Assembly (NCBI RefSeq): GCF_014650075.1
Contig: NZ_BMUG01000009.1
Coordinates: 62,001-126,000, forward strand
Direction: 5' to 3'
DNA: 64,000 nucleotides
From: Streptomyces microflavus
GTDB lineage: Bacteria; Actinomycetota; Actinomycetes; Streptomycetales; Streptomycetaceae
In this document: positions 18,056-28,059 of the stretch, in pieces
Position numbering within the stretch: the first letter of the stretch is position 1
Layout: the number at the start of each line of letters is the position of its first letter
The notes under the pieces: model-generated
The model's input: only the letters and a program-made list of their open reading frames with translations
What the model was told of the DNA's origin: nothing
Database searches by the model: none
Made by a program: the position numbers and the translations under genes

Positions 18056-18424
18056 TCAGCTGTACTGACAGGTGACGCTGGTGACCTGAGTGGTGTACTG
18101 CGTCGTCACGTAACGCGCGGCGCCCACCTGGCGCCAGCCGTTGCTGCTGGCGGCCTTGCCCCAGAACTGCTGGTTGTGGGAGTACGTGCCGACGATCGTG
18201 TGGTTGGTGCCCGGGCCGCTGCGGATGTTGATGCCGGCCGTGGTGGTCACCTTGTACTTGCACCACTTTTCAGCCGCAGGGGCCTTGGTGGCCGTCGTGG
18301 CGGCCGGTGCGGCCGCCTGGGCGGTCGCGGCGGTGCCGCCCAGCACGACGGCGGCGGTCAGCGCGGAGGCCGCGACGGTACGGAAGCCGATGGTCATGGC
18401 GCGGTTGAAGGACTTGACGGTCAT
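18056..18424 (-). CDS. Secreted SH3-domain protein
   Basis: A 122-residue protein. A Sec-type signal (FRTVAASALTAAVVLGGTAATAQA) is followed by an Ala/Thr linker and a single bacterial SH3 domain of ~65 residues (VTTTAGINIRSGPGTNHTIV, then GWRQVG and a C-terminal beta strand). Two cysteines (KWCKYK and VTCQY) could form a disulfide outside the cell. There is no catalytic domain, so it may bind the cell wall or act as a modulator. A long hairpin sits in its leader (18467 to 18520). Confidence 0.85.
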   Translation of the reverse strand: MTVKSFNRAMTIGFRTVAASALTAAVVLGGTAATAQAAAPAATTATKAPAAEKWCKYKVTTTAGINIRSGPGTNHTIVGTYSHNQQFWGKAASSNGWRQVGAARYVTTQYTTQVTSVTCQYS

Positions 18425-18466
18425 CTCGTGCCCCTACCCCTTGAGTGACATTGGCGTACTGCGTAC

Positions 18467-18520
18467 GTGTCCGGCTCCAGGTCTCCGATAGTCGGAGGTC
18501 GATCTCCTGAAGCCGGACAC
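18467..18520 (-). promoter_or_regulatory. Long nested hairpin in the leader of the SH3-protein gene
   Basis: The outer arms GTGTCCGGCT (18467 to 18476) and AGCCGGACAC (18511 to 18520) pair perfectly. Inside them CAGG pairs with CCTG and CTCCGA with TCGGAG around loop TAG. The structure ends about 42 bp before the start codon. It could be a cis-acting leader element or the end of an upstream unit. I do not recognise a known riboswitch with certainty. Confidence 0.45.
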
Positions 18521-18611
18521 CAGCCAATCGCACAGAGGTTCACTTCGGGGGCTCACGGTCCCGGTCTCGACCGGAACTCCCCATTCGGAAGGGGAGCAGC
18601 CCGTTCCCGGC

Positions 18612-18641
18612 CCGGGCGCCGTGCGGTGTCACAGCGCCCGG
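18612..18641 (-). terminator. typA terminator
   Basis: The arms CCGGGCGC and GCGCCCGG, continued by GTG/CAC after one mismatch, form a hairpin with loop CGGTGT 13 bp after the typA stop. Confidence 0.65.
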
Positions 18642-18653
18642 TACGGGGGTACG

Positions 18654-20525
<1,872 letters not shown>

Positions 20526-20882
20526 GGGTGGCTTGCGCTTCTCTCGGATCGTGGGATCAGGCGTCTCAGTCGGTCTTCGAGTCCTCGTACGCCCGCCGGG
20601 CGGCACGCCACGGCTCGTCCCATGGTACGGGCCTTGTGTGTGCCGGGCTTCCCGGGCCGATCCGCGATAGCGGTCTTCCCGTGTGATTCAGCCGATATTC
20701 AGCTCATGTCAAGAAGCGACGGCGGCCGGTGGGGGGCCGCGTGGGGGGAGGGTGTGAGGAGGATCGAACGGCCCGGGTCAGGGCGGATACCACCTTGCCC
20801 GCCGCGGTGACGGCGGGCAAGGCTTTTGAGCAGCATCTGAGCTTGCGTGCACCGTTGACCTGCTGGTTCTTCCGCTGACCTG
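20526..20882. other. Gap before typA with no gene
   Basis: These 357 bp hold the promoter region of typA, which I could not resolve to boxes, and the terminator of the binding-protein gene at 20793 to 20822. No conserved reading frame was seen. Confidence 0.5.
20793..20822 (-). terminator. Terminator of the orphan binding-protein gene
   Basis: A perfect 12-bp inverted repeat (CCTTGCCCGCCG and its complement) with a 6-base loop, about 60 bp after the stop of the gene at 20883 to 23360. Confidence 0.8.
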
Positions 20883-23360
20883 CTACTTCTTCCGGTCTGC
20901 GGGGGAACCTGCCGCTTGCCGGTCCGTGAACCCGATGTCCTGGTAGCGGGGGGCCGCGAAGCCGAAGGCGCCGACGTTCGAGAGCTTCTTGTCGACCGCG
21001 ACGAGCTGCGGGCGCTGGAAGAGCGGAATCGATCCGGCGGCGGCCCAGATCCGGGCGTCCGCCTGCTTCATCAGCTCCCGGGAGGCCTTCTCGTCGAGCT
21101 CGGCGACCGCCTGGTCGAAGAGCTGGTCGATGTGGTCGGTGCCGACCCGGGTGTAGTTCTGCTCGACGAGGAGCGAACCGTCGGTGGCCGGCTCCGGCTT
21201 CGCGTAGATCGGGCGTCCGTCGGTGGCCGGGTAGGCGGTGGCGGGCCAGGAGTAGAGCGCCAGGTCGTAGTCGCCGGAGGCGATGTGGTCCTTGAAGTAG
21301 CTCTCGTCGGGGACCTTCGTGATCTCCGTGCCGATGCCGATCTTCTCCAGCATCGCCGCGATCCGGTCGCCGACACCGCGCAGCGACTGCGAGCCGGGCC
21401 CGGAGGGGAGCACGAAGCGCAGGGTCAGCGTCTTGCCGTCCTTGCCGAGCGGTCCCTTGACCGAGGCGGGGGCGGGTGCGGCGGTGCCCACGGGGGCGTA
21501 CGCGCCGGCCGCTCCGCCAGGCTGCTTGTCCTGGGCCGTGACCTTGGCGGCGGCGCTGTCCCCGCTCACTGCACCGGCCTGGCGGAGCAGGGCGATGCTC
21601 TGCGCGGCGGCGTCCCGGGACGGGGCGAGAACGTGGGTGGCGGCGGAGCGCGCGGGTCCGGCGCCCGGCTTGTCGTCCTGGCCGACGATGTAGAGGCCCT
21701 CGGCGCGGGAGGCGGCGCTCTCGTCGGAGCCGGCGGCGGCCCGGTCGGCCTTCTCGGCGTCCTCGTCGGCGTCCTTGTCTGCCTTCTCCTCAGCCTTCTT
21801 CTTCTCCGCCTCCTCCTCGGCCTCGGTCTTGCCGGTCTTCTTCTCGTCCGCGTCGGCCTTGCCGGCCTTCTCCGACTTCTCCGCCTTCTCGGTCGTCCCG
21901 GCCTTCTCCGCCCCCTCCTTCTTCTCCTCTCCCTCCTTCTTCTCCGCGTCCTTCTTCTCCGCCTCGCTGCCCGCCTTGGTGTCCTTGGGCTTCTCGGCCG
22001 CACCGCCCTGGGTCCACCCCGCGTCGGCCAGCAGGGCCTGGGCCTCCTTGGTGTTCTGGTCGCCGAGCGCCCCGCTGCCGTCCTTGTATCCGGGCTGTCC
22101 GGCGAGGGCCAGGTGGCTGCCGAGCGGCTTCGCCGGGAGGCCCAGCGGCTTCAGTACGGTCTCGGCGAGCTCCTGCCGGTCCAGGGCGCGGGCCACCGCC
22201 CGGCGCACCCGGTCGTCCGCGAGCGGCCCGGACTCGCCGTTCAGCGCGAGCTGGGTGTAGGCGGGCTCCAGGGACTTGCGTACGGCGTAGCCGCGCAGGG
22301 CCTTCTGCTCCGCCCCGTACGCGACGACGGCCTTGCGGTTCGCCTCCCGGGCGGCCTGGGCGATCTCCGCCTGCTTCTCGTCGGACCCGTGCGCCAGGGC
22401 CCAGGAGCGCAGCGCGGCGGCGGGCGTGAGGTCGGCGCCGGGGCCGTGGGTGAGCGGCTGGCCGCCCGAGCCGTCGCGGAGGGCGAGGGCGATGCGGTTG
22501 GCGGTGGCGGCGTCGATGTCGGTGACGTGCACGGTGCCGTCGGCGAGCGCCTTGGTGCGGTCCTTGGGGGCGACCACCCGGAAGACGAGGCTGTCCAGCT
22601 TGGCCTTCTCACCCCACCAGCGGGGGCTGCGGACGAGGGTGACGGTCCCCTTGGCCTTGTCCACGCCCTTCAGCTGGAAGGGGCCCGCGGTGTTCTTCAG
22701 GGCGGTGCGCGCACCGTCGTTGAAGGTGTCCGGCGAGCCGGTGATCTCCTTCGGGTAGAGCGGTGAGAAGAGCGAGCGCCAGTCCGCGTACGGCTTGGCG
22801 AACGTGACCCTGACCTGGAGGTCGTCGGAGCCGCGCTCGATCTTCTCGATCCGCTCGTAGCCGGCGTTGCGGGCCGTCCAGAAGGCCGAGTCCTTGCCGC
22901 TGAGCGCCCGCCACTGGGCGACGAAGTCGGGCGCCCCGATCTCCCGGCCGTCGCTCCAGACCGCCTGCTGGTTGAGCTTGTAGAGCACGACCTGCTTGGG
23001 CTCGCGCTCGATGATCTTCGCGGACTCCAGGTAGTCCGGGTTGAGCTTCGGGTGCCCGGCCGCGTCCATCGGGAAGAGCGTGGGCAGCAGGGCCCCGGTG
23101 ATCTTGGTGGTGGCGCTGTCGGCGTCCGCCTGGAAGGCGTTGAGGGTGGTGGGCATCGCGTCGACGGCCCAGTTCACCGTCGATCCGTCGGCGACCCGGT
23201 CGCGGGCGGCGGGGGCGATGTCCTGCGGGACCGCCCGGGAGGTCTCCTCGCTGTCGGAGCTGCAGCCCGCCAGCGCGGGGATCGTGAGCACCCCTGCCGT
23301 GAGGAGCGCGAGCGAGCGGCGCTTTCGTACCGTCCCGCGCGGGACGCCGACGTGGGACAT
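20883..23360 (-). CDS. Orphan family-5 substrate-binding lipoprotein with a Lys/Glu/Ala-rich insert
   Basis: An 825-residue lipoprotein, far longer than the usual 500 to 600. The ATG at 23360 has GGAGG eight bases upstream and starts a signal with lipobox PALAGC. The binding domain is recognisable in NWAVDAMPTTLNAF, FQLKGVDKAKGTVTLV and DRQELAETVL. In its middle (about residues 450 to 560) lies a highly charged stretch of repeated Lys-Glu-Ala (AEKKEGEEKKEGAEKA), predicted to be coiled or disordered. After it the family-5 fold resumes (LTLRFVLPSG to the end). No permease or ATPase gene is adjacent, so it must use a transporter encoded elsewhere or serve as a sensor. Confidence 0.88.
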   Translation of the reverse strand: MSHVGVPRGTVRKRRSLALLTAGVLTIPALAGCSSDSEETSRAVPQDIAPAARDRVADGSTVNWAVDAMPTTLNAFQADADSATTKITGALLPTLFPMDAAGHPKLNPDYLESAKIIEREPKQVVLYKLNQQAVWSDGREIGAPDFVAQWRALSGKDSAFWTARNAGYERIEKIERGSDDLQVRVTFAKPYADWRSLFSPLYPKEITGSPDTFNDGARTALKNTAGPFQLKGVDKAKGTVTLVRSPRWWGEKAKLDSLVFRVVAPKDRTKALADGTVHVTDIDAATANRIALALRDGSGGQPLTHGPGADLTPAAALRSWALAHGSDEKQAEIAQAAREANRKAVVAYGAEQKALRGYAVRKSLEPAYTQLALNGESGPLADDRVRRAVARALDRQELAETVLKPLGLPAKPLGSHLALAGQPGYKDGSGALGDQNTKEAQALLADAGWTQGGAAEKPKDTKAGSEAEKKDAEKKEGEEKKEGAEKAGTTEKAEKSEKAGKADADEKKTGKTEAEEEAEKKKAEEKADKDADEDAEKADRAAAGSDESAASRAEGLYIVGQDDKPGAGPARSAATHVLAPSRDAAAQSIALLRQAGAVSGDSAAAKVTAQDKQPGGAAGAYAPVGTAAPAPASVKGPLGKDGKTLTLRFVLPSGPGSQSLRGVGDRIAAMLEKIGIGTEITKVPDESYFKDHIASGDYDLALYSWPATAYPATDGRPIYAKPEPATDGSLLVEQNYTRVGTDHIDQLFDQAVAELDEKASRELMKQADARIWAAAGSIPLFQRPQLVAVDKKLSNVGAFGFAAPRYQDIGFTDRQAAGSPADRKK

Positions 23361-23746
23361 GGCTGATACCTCCGGGGCCGGCCCGGACCACCCCGTACCG
23401 GAATGGGCCGGATAGTGCGTGTTTGGTGGCATTTGCAGTTGATCACACTGATTCCTTCCGTCCACTGAAAGCGTGTCCGCGCGGGAGGGGGCGCCGACAC
23501 GACCGAGGGGAACCGCAAGCTCACCCGCCCGGAGGAACGTTTTGGCACGCCTCCGCTCCCGGCCCGACACCCCGGGCGGTCCCGCCTTGCTCCCCCGGCG
23601 GCCCAGGATCTAGGGTGAATGCGCTTTCACGAGCCAGAGGGGACGGCACCAGCCGCCCAGGAGTCAGCAGTCCGCGAGTCCGCCCCGGAGCCGGCACAGG
23701 CGCCGGACGGCCGCGCTGCGGAAGAAGCGGACGGACGGTCGGTCGA
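23361..23746. promoter_or_regulatory. Divergent promoter region between the binding protein and the LacI-type regulator
   Basis: The 386-bp gap separates two divergent genes. It contains the palindrome described at 23616 to 23629. No conserved coding frame is seen, although the regulator's frame is open upstream of its start. Confidence 0.5.
23616..23629. promoter_or_regulatory. LacI-family operator candidate upstream of the regulator gene
   Basis: TGAATGCGCTTTCA is a 14-bp palindrome around GCGC (16 bp with the flanking G and C) with only the T:T pair next to the core unmatched. It has the same design as TGTATGCGCTTACA before the sugar ABC operon at 26749. It lies 118 bp before the regulator's start, as expected for autoregulation. 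Confidence 0.6.
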
Positions 23747-24817
23747 GTGAGCGCCCCCACGGTGTACGACGTCGCCGAGCGGTCGGGCGTCTCCATTGCC
23801 ACGGTCTCGCGGGTCTACCGGAACCCCGACTCCGTACGCGCCCAGACCCGCGAACGGGTCCTGGCGGCCGCCCGCGAGCTCGGTTACGTACCCAGCGGCA
23901 GCGCCCGGGGCCTGGCCAGCCGCACCACGGGGGTGCTCGGCCTCTGCTTCCCCGACTACGCCGACCCGGACGCCGAGAGTGCGGCCGCGCTCAACGACGC
24001 CGACGACGACCAGGCCGTCATGCTCTACTCCGACCAGATCATCCGGGGCATGGAACGGGCGGCGAGGCGCCACGGCTACGCCCTGCTCATCGCCGCCTCG
24101 CTGGACGGCGGGCCGGAGAGCCTGGTCGCCAAGGTCGCGGGAAGGGTCGACGGGTTCGCCGTACTGGCGCGGACCGTGCCGACCGAGGACCTGGAGGTGA
24201 TATCGCGCCGGCTGCCCGTGGTGATGCTCGCCGGGCCGCGCGAGATCGACCACCTCGACCACATCGTGGTCGCCAACGCGGACGGCCAGCGCGCCCTGAC
24301 CCGCCACCTCGTCGAGGACCACGGGCTGCGCCGCCTCGCCTTCGTCGGCGGCGAGGACGACTCGCCGGACGCCCTCGCCCGCTTCCACGGCTTCCAGCAG
24401 GCGTGCCGGGAGGCCGGGCTCCCGGTCCCGTCCCGCCCCGACCTGAGCACCGGAACCCTGACGCAGGCGGAGGGCGCGCGGGCGGCGAACGTGCTGCTGG
24501 ACCGGTCGGAGGGTACGGGGGTCGAGCGGCCGGAGGCGATGCTGTTCGTCAACGACCAGATGGCGGTCGGGGCCCTCCAGGCGCTGGAGCAGCGCGGGGT
24601 ACGGGTGCCCGAGGACATCGCGGTGACCGGGTTCGACGGCATCCCGCTCAGCCGGATCGTCCGCCCGCCCCTGACGACGGTCCGGCAGCCGATCCGGCAA
24701 CTGGGCGAGCAGGCAGTGGAGTTGCTGGTCCAGCGGCTGGCCGACCCGGGCCGCGCCCCGGTCTCGCTGGAGCTGCCGGTCTCGGTGACGCGCCGGGCGA
24801 GCTGCGGCTGCGGCTGA
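23747..24817 (+). CDS. LacI-family transcriptional regulator
   Basis: A 356-residue repressor-type protein. The GTG at 23747 starts MSAPTVYDVAERSGVSIATV, the LacI helix-turn-helix at residues 5 to 25, followed by the hinge (GLASRTTGVLGLCF) and a periplasmic-binding-like effector domain of the sugar type with the C-terminal pattern VTGFDGIPLSRIVRPPLTTV. It carries an acidic insertion (YADPDAESAAALNDADDDQ) early in the effector domain. It probably binds a sugar and controls the sugar importer and glycosidases 2 to 9 kb downstream, because matching operators are found at both places. The thioesterase gene follows after 28 bp. Confidence 0.93.
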   Translation: MSAPTVYDVAERSGVSIATVSRVYRNPDSVRAQTRERVLAAARELGYVPSGSARGLASRTTGVLGLCFPDYADPDAESAAALNDADDDQAVMLYSDQIIRGMERAARRHGYALLIAASLDGGPESLVAKVAGRVDGFAVLARTVPTEDLEVISRRLPVVMLAGPREIDHLDHIVVANADGQRALTRHLVEDHGLRRLAFVGGEDDSPDALARFHGFQQACREAGLPVPSRPDLSTGTLTQAEGARAANVLLDRSEGTGVERPEAMLFVNDQMAVGALQALEQRGVRVPEDIAVTGFDGIPLSRIVRPPLTTVRQPIRQLGEQAVELLVQRLADPGRAPVSLELPVSVTRRASCGCG

Positions 24818-24845
24818 GAGGAAGAGGGAGAGGGAGAGGGAGCAC

Positions 24846-25307
24846 ATGAACGAGCACGCCGATCAGGAGCGTACGAGCCCCGCCACGGAGGCGCGGATCC
24901 GCGACAGCTTCGGCCGCCAGGGGCTGATGCGCCACCTCGGCGCCCGTATCACCGAGGTCGCACCCGGCCGCGTCCACATCGTGCTGCCGAGCCGGCCCGA
25001 GGTGACGCAGCAGCACGGTTACGTCCACGCCGGCGCCACCAGCGCCATCGCGGACAGCGCGGGCGGCTATGCGGCCCTGACGCTGTTCGCCGAGGACAGC
25101 GAGGTCCTCACGGTGGAGTACAAGATCAACCTCCTCGCGCCCGCCGCAGGCGACCACCTGGAAGCCGTGGGTACGGTCCTGAAGTCCGGGCGCACGCTGA
25201 CCGTGTGCGGGCTGGAGGTCTTCGGCGTCCAGGAGGACGGCCGACGCAAGCTCGTGGCCAACGGGCAGCAGACGCTGATCCGCGTGGACGCCCCGAAGAC
25301 GCCGTGA
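24846..25307 (+). CDS. PaaI-type hotdog-fold thioesterase
   Basis: A 153-residue hotdog-fold protein. The PaaI_thioesterase signature is visible as QQHGYVHAGATSAIADSAGG, where the conserved HG and the downstream acidic residue shape the active site, followed by the strand LTVEYKINLLAPA. Such enzymes hydrolyse acyl- or aryl-CoA thioesters in the cytoplasm, and the substrate cannot be told. It lies 28 bp after the LacI-type regulator behind a purine-rich run, so both are probably one transcript. There is no obvious link to sugar metabolism. Confidence 0.88.
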   Translation: MNEHADQERTSPATEARIRDSFGRQGLMRHLGARITEVAPGRVHIVLPSRPEVTQQHGYVHAGATSAIADSAGGYAALTLFAEDSEVLTVEYKINLLAPAAGDHLEAVGTVLKSGRTLTVCGLEVFGVQEDGRRKLVANGQQTLIRVDAPKTP

Positions 25308-25337
25308 GCGGCATGCCCTGACCGGCCGCACAAGGCC

Positions 25338-25403
25338 CGGCCCCACAAGGCCCGGCCCGACCGGCACGTCCTGACCCGCAGGGTCTGACCGGCACGTCCT
25401 GAC
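25338..25403. repeat. Two short direct duplications between convergent genes
   Basis: ACAAGGCCCGGCCC occurs twice in a row, and GACCGGCACGTCCTGAC occurs twice with an 11-bp gap. They fill the 133-bp space between the convergent thioesterase and esterase genes and look like slippage products. Confidence 0.6.
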
Positions 25404-25440
25404 ACGCCCCCCCTGTGGCCCGGCCTCACCGCCCCGCCCC

Positions 25441-26460
25441 TCAGGCGGAGCCGTCGGCAGCCGTCAGCCGCTCCCCGAAGAACCGCGTCCGGTTCGCGTC
25501 CAGCTCCGCCGCCTCGGCCGTCATCCCCCGGTACGGGAAGTGCCCCGCGCTCAGCACCTGGAGCTCGCGCTCCCCGGCCAGCGCGTTGTATACGGCGAAC
25601 TGCCCCGGCGGCGGCACCGACGGGTCGAACAGCGCCGCAGCGACCAGCGTCGGCAGCTCCAGCCGGGTGGCCGCCGTCGCCGCGTCGAAGTAGCGCAGTA
25701 CGTCGGCGACTTGGGGGTGCTCGCGGTGGTACGCCCGCACCGCCTCACCGCTGCCGACGCAGGGCAGGGTCAGCCGGAGCGGGTGGTTGCCGAAGGTGGG
25801 GACGGTGAGCTGGGCGGCGCCGAAGCGGCTCTCCCAGGGCAGCGCGAGGGCCCCGAGCCCGCCGCCGAAGCTCTCCCCGAGGTAGCCGAGACGGGGACCG
25901 CCGAGGTGCCCCGCCCCCGCCAGCTCCGGGACGACCTCCGTGAGGGCCGAGGCGGCGCACCAGAGGTCGGCCACGCACTCCCCGATGACGTACGAGTCGC
26001 GGGAGCCGATCCCGTACAGGACATGCTCGGCGGCCAGGTCCGGGATGCCGACGACCCGGCCCCGCTCCCCCATCCCCCGTACGCAGGGCAGGATCGCGGC
26101 GGCCCCGGGCAGCGGCGGCAGGTCCCGGCCCGGTTCCTGGCGGCCGCCGTACCCGTGGCCGACGACGAATCCGTACCGCACCGGCCCCTCGGCGGGCAGC
26201 GCGAGCCAGCCGCCGAGCCGGACGCCGCCCACGGAGGTGTACGTGATGCCGTGGATCCGTACGCCATCGCGCTCCTCCTCCACAGGGCCGAGCACCGGCC
26301 GCGTGGAGACCGCGCGGGCGCGTGCGTACCGGTCGCGCCAGAACGCCTCGAAGTCCGCGGGGGCGGGTGGGGCGGGGATGCCGAGCAGCTGGTCGGGGGC
26401 GGTGTAGCCGTAGGCCGGGTCGAACGGGAAGTCGTGGGCGAAGGCGACGGGTGAGGCCAT
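25441..26460 (-). CDS. Acetyl xylan esterase / cephalosporin-C deacetylase family protein (CE7 type)
   Basis: A 339-residue alpha/beta-hydrolase of the AXE1 family, which removes acetyl groups from short xylo-oligosaccharides or other acetylated compounds. Landmarks are the family start FPFDPAYGYTAPDQLLG, RGMGERG in the oxyanion region, GYLGESFGGGL around the likely nucleophile Ser, and AGHFPYRG near the C-terminus with the likely catalytic His. CE7 enzymes usually show RGQ and GxSQGG, so this is a divergent member. There is no signal peptide, so it would act on imported oligosaccharides. The ATG at 26460 is taken because the frame upstream runs into the 34-bp repeats. Confidence 0.85.
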   Translation of the reverse strand: MASPVAFAHDFPFDPAYGYTAPDQLLGIPAPPAPADFEAFWRDRYARARAVSTRPVLGPVEEERDGVRIHGITYTSVGGVRLGGWLALPAEGPVRYGFVVGHGYGGRQEPGRDLPPLPGAAAILPCVRGMGERGRVVGIPDLAAEHVLYGIGSRDSYVIGECVADLWCAASALTEVVPELAGAGHLGGPRLGYLGESFGGGLGALALPWESRFGAAQLTVPTFGNHPLRLTLPCVGSGEAVRAYHREHPQVADVLRYFDAATAATRLELPTLVAAALFDPSVPPPGQFAVYNALAGERELQVLSAGHFPYRGMTAEAAELDANRTRFFGERLTAADGSA

Positions 26461-26485
26461 GCGGCGAGGGTAGACGCCGGTGGCT

Positions 26486-26580
26486 GCCGGAATCCGGCGG
26501 GGGTGGACGCCGATGCGTCGCCGGAATCCGGCGGGGGTGGACGCCGATGCGTCGCCGGAATCCGGCGGGGGTGGACGCCG
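26486..26580. repeat. Three direct repeats of period 34 bp
   Basis: A 27-bp core beginning GCCGGAATCCGGCGGGGGTG is found at 26486, 26520 and 26554. Each core contains the small inverted repeat CCGGA-A-TCCGG. The period is not a multiple of three and no gene spans it, so it is an intergenic element between the esterase gene and the sugar operon. Confidence 0.9.
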
Positions 26581-26747
26581 GGCCGCCCCAGGATTCGACC
26601 GGCCGGGGGCGACGAATCGGTCACATCGCCTGTTGTTCCACAAACGGCGCGATTACGGTGCGGGAGTGAGGCGCCCAGGTGTCCACCGCGTTGCACGAGT
26701 GTGACCCAGCACCCTCTTGCGGATTCCGGAACGCCTGGCGCAGAGTG

Positions 26748-26776
26748 ATGTATGCGCTTACAGGCAGCGCATACAT
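26748..26776. promoter_or_regulatory. LacI-family operator candidate within a larger inverted repeat, upstream of the sugar ABC operon
   Basis: TGTATGCGCTTACA (26749 to 26762) is a 14-bp palindrome around GCGC with one unmatched T:T pair, the same design as the site before the LacI-type gene. It is also the left part of a wider perfect inverted repeat, ATGTATGCGC and GCGCATACAT with a 9-bp spacer. The site is 37 to 65 bp before the binding-protein start, an ideal place for repression. Confidence 0.65.
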
Positions 26777-26812
26777 CGCGCAGCATCAGGATTGCTCAAG
26801 GAGGAGCCCTCC

Positions 26813-28057
26813 ATGTCCCGCATCGCCAGAACCGCCCCCGCCGGCCTCGCACTCGCGCTCGCCGTCACCCTCTCCGCCTGCGGCTCCTCCGGCGGAGATG
26901 TCGCCGCGGACGAGAAGCAGACGCTCACCGTCTGGGCCATGGGCGCCGAGGGCGAGAAGCTCGCAGAGGTGGCGAAGGTCTACCAGAAGGCCAACCCGAA
27001 CATCACCGTCAAGGTGACTCCGGTCGGCTGGGACGTCGCCCACCAGAAGCTCGTCTCGGCCGCGGCGGCGGGCACGCTGCCCGACGTGGCGCAGATGGGC
27101 GGGAGCTACATGGGCGAGTTCGCCGAGCTGGGCGTGCTGGAGCCGGTCGACACCAAGGTCTTCGACAAGAAGGACTTCTTCCCGGCGGGCTGGGAGCAGG
27201 GCGAGGTGGACGGCACCGCGTACGGCGTGCCGTGGTACGTCGACACCCGGGTCCTCTACTACCGCACGGACCTGGCCGAGAAGGCGGGCGTGACCAAGGC
27301 CCCGGCGAACTGGAAGGAGCTCCAGGCGCTGGCCACCGCGTACCAGGAGAAGGCCGGTACGAAGTGGGGGCTGTCGATCCAGCCCAGCGGCCTGGACACC
27401 GTGCAGAACTTCTACTCCTTCCTCTACTCGGCGGGCGGCGAGATCGTCGACGACAAGGGCGAGGCGGTCATCGACAGCCCACAGGCCGTGAAGGCGCTGA
27501 AGGAGTACGGCTCCTACTTCGACAAGGGCCTCTCCAACAAGTCCGTCCAGCCCGGCTACGACGTGGTCAAGGACTTCGGCAACGACCGGGTCCCGATGTT
27601 CTTCGGCGGCCCCTGGCACGTGACCCTCCTGAACGAGGGCCAGCCCCAGATCAAGGGCAAGTGGGCCATCGCCAACGTTCCGGCGGACGCCTCCTCCACC
27701 TCGATGGCCGGGGGCTCCTCCCTCGTCGTCTCCAAGGACAGCGAGCACAAGGCCGCGGCGACGGAGTTCATCGAGTACCTCACCGACACCGAGGGCCAGG
27801 CCGACTGGTACGAGCGGACGAAGGACCTGCCCGCCAACACCTCCGCGTGGGAGTCCGGCACGCTCGCCGACGACGCGGACCTCCAGATCTTCAAGAAGCA
27901 GATGGACACCGCCAAGTCCTCGCCGTCGCTGGCGCAGTGGACCGAGATCACCGACAAGGTCGACCAGGCCATCGCCAAGGTGACCCAGGGCAAGGCTTCC
28001 GCCGAGGACGCGCTCAAGCAGGCGCAGTCCGAGATCGAAGGTCTCGTGAAGCAGTAG
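26813..28057 (+). CDS. Sugar ABC transporter substrate-binding lipoprotein (family 1)
   Basis: A 414-residue extracellular lipoprotein with a signal ending in the lipobox LSAC. The mature protein is a family-1 (CUT1 class) binding protein: LTVWAMGAEGEKLAEVAKVY, PDVAQMGGSYMGEF, GVPWYVDTRVLYYRTDLAEK and FFGGPWHVTLLNEG. AAGGAGG precedes the ATG at 26813. It starts an operon with two permeases and a GH1 glycosidase, an arrangement like cebEFG-bglC. No ATPase gene is present, as usual for these Streptomyces systems, which share MsiK. The ligand is probably a beta-linked oligosaccharide, judged from the neighbouring hydrolases. Confidence 0.93.
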   Translation: MSRIARTAPAGLALALAVTLSACGSSGGDVAADEKQTLTVWAMGAEGEKLAEVAKVYQKANPNITVKVTPVGWDVAHQKLVSAAAAGTLPDVAQMGGSYMGEFAELGVLEPVDTKVFDKKDFFPAGWEQGEVDGTAYGVPWYVDTRVLYYRTDLAEKAGVTKAPANWKELQALATAYQEKAGTKWGLSIQPSGLDTVQNFYSFLYSAGGEIVDDKGEAVIDSPQAVKALKEYGSYFDKGLSNKSVQPGYDVVKDFGNDRVPMFFGGPWHVTLLNEGQPQIKGKWAIANVPADASSTSMAGGSSLVVSKDSEHKAAATEFIEYLTDTEGQADWYERTKDLPANTSAWESGTLADDADLQIFKKQMDTAKSSPSLAQWTEITDKVDQAIAKVTQGKASAEDALKQAQSEIEGLVKQ

Positions 28058-28059
28058 CC

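Noticed and set aside
18467..18520. Cyclic-di-AMP (ydaO) riboswitch before the SH3 protein gene
   Set aside because: The place would fit, and a GGGGTAGGGG run is nearby, but the other consensus blocks could not be aligned by eye, so only a structured leader is reported.
26486..26580. CRISPR-like array
   Set aside because: There are only three units, the spacers are 7 bp and not unique, and no cas gene is near.
26480..26748. Short plus-strand frames with MDADASPESGGGG-like repeats
   Set aside because: They only translate the 34-bp intergenic repeat in several frames, the period is not a multiple of three, and no signal or conserved domain is present.
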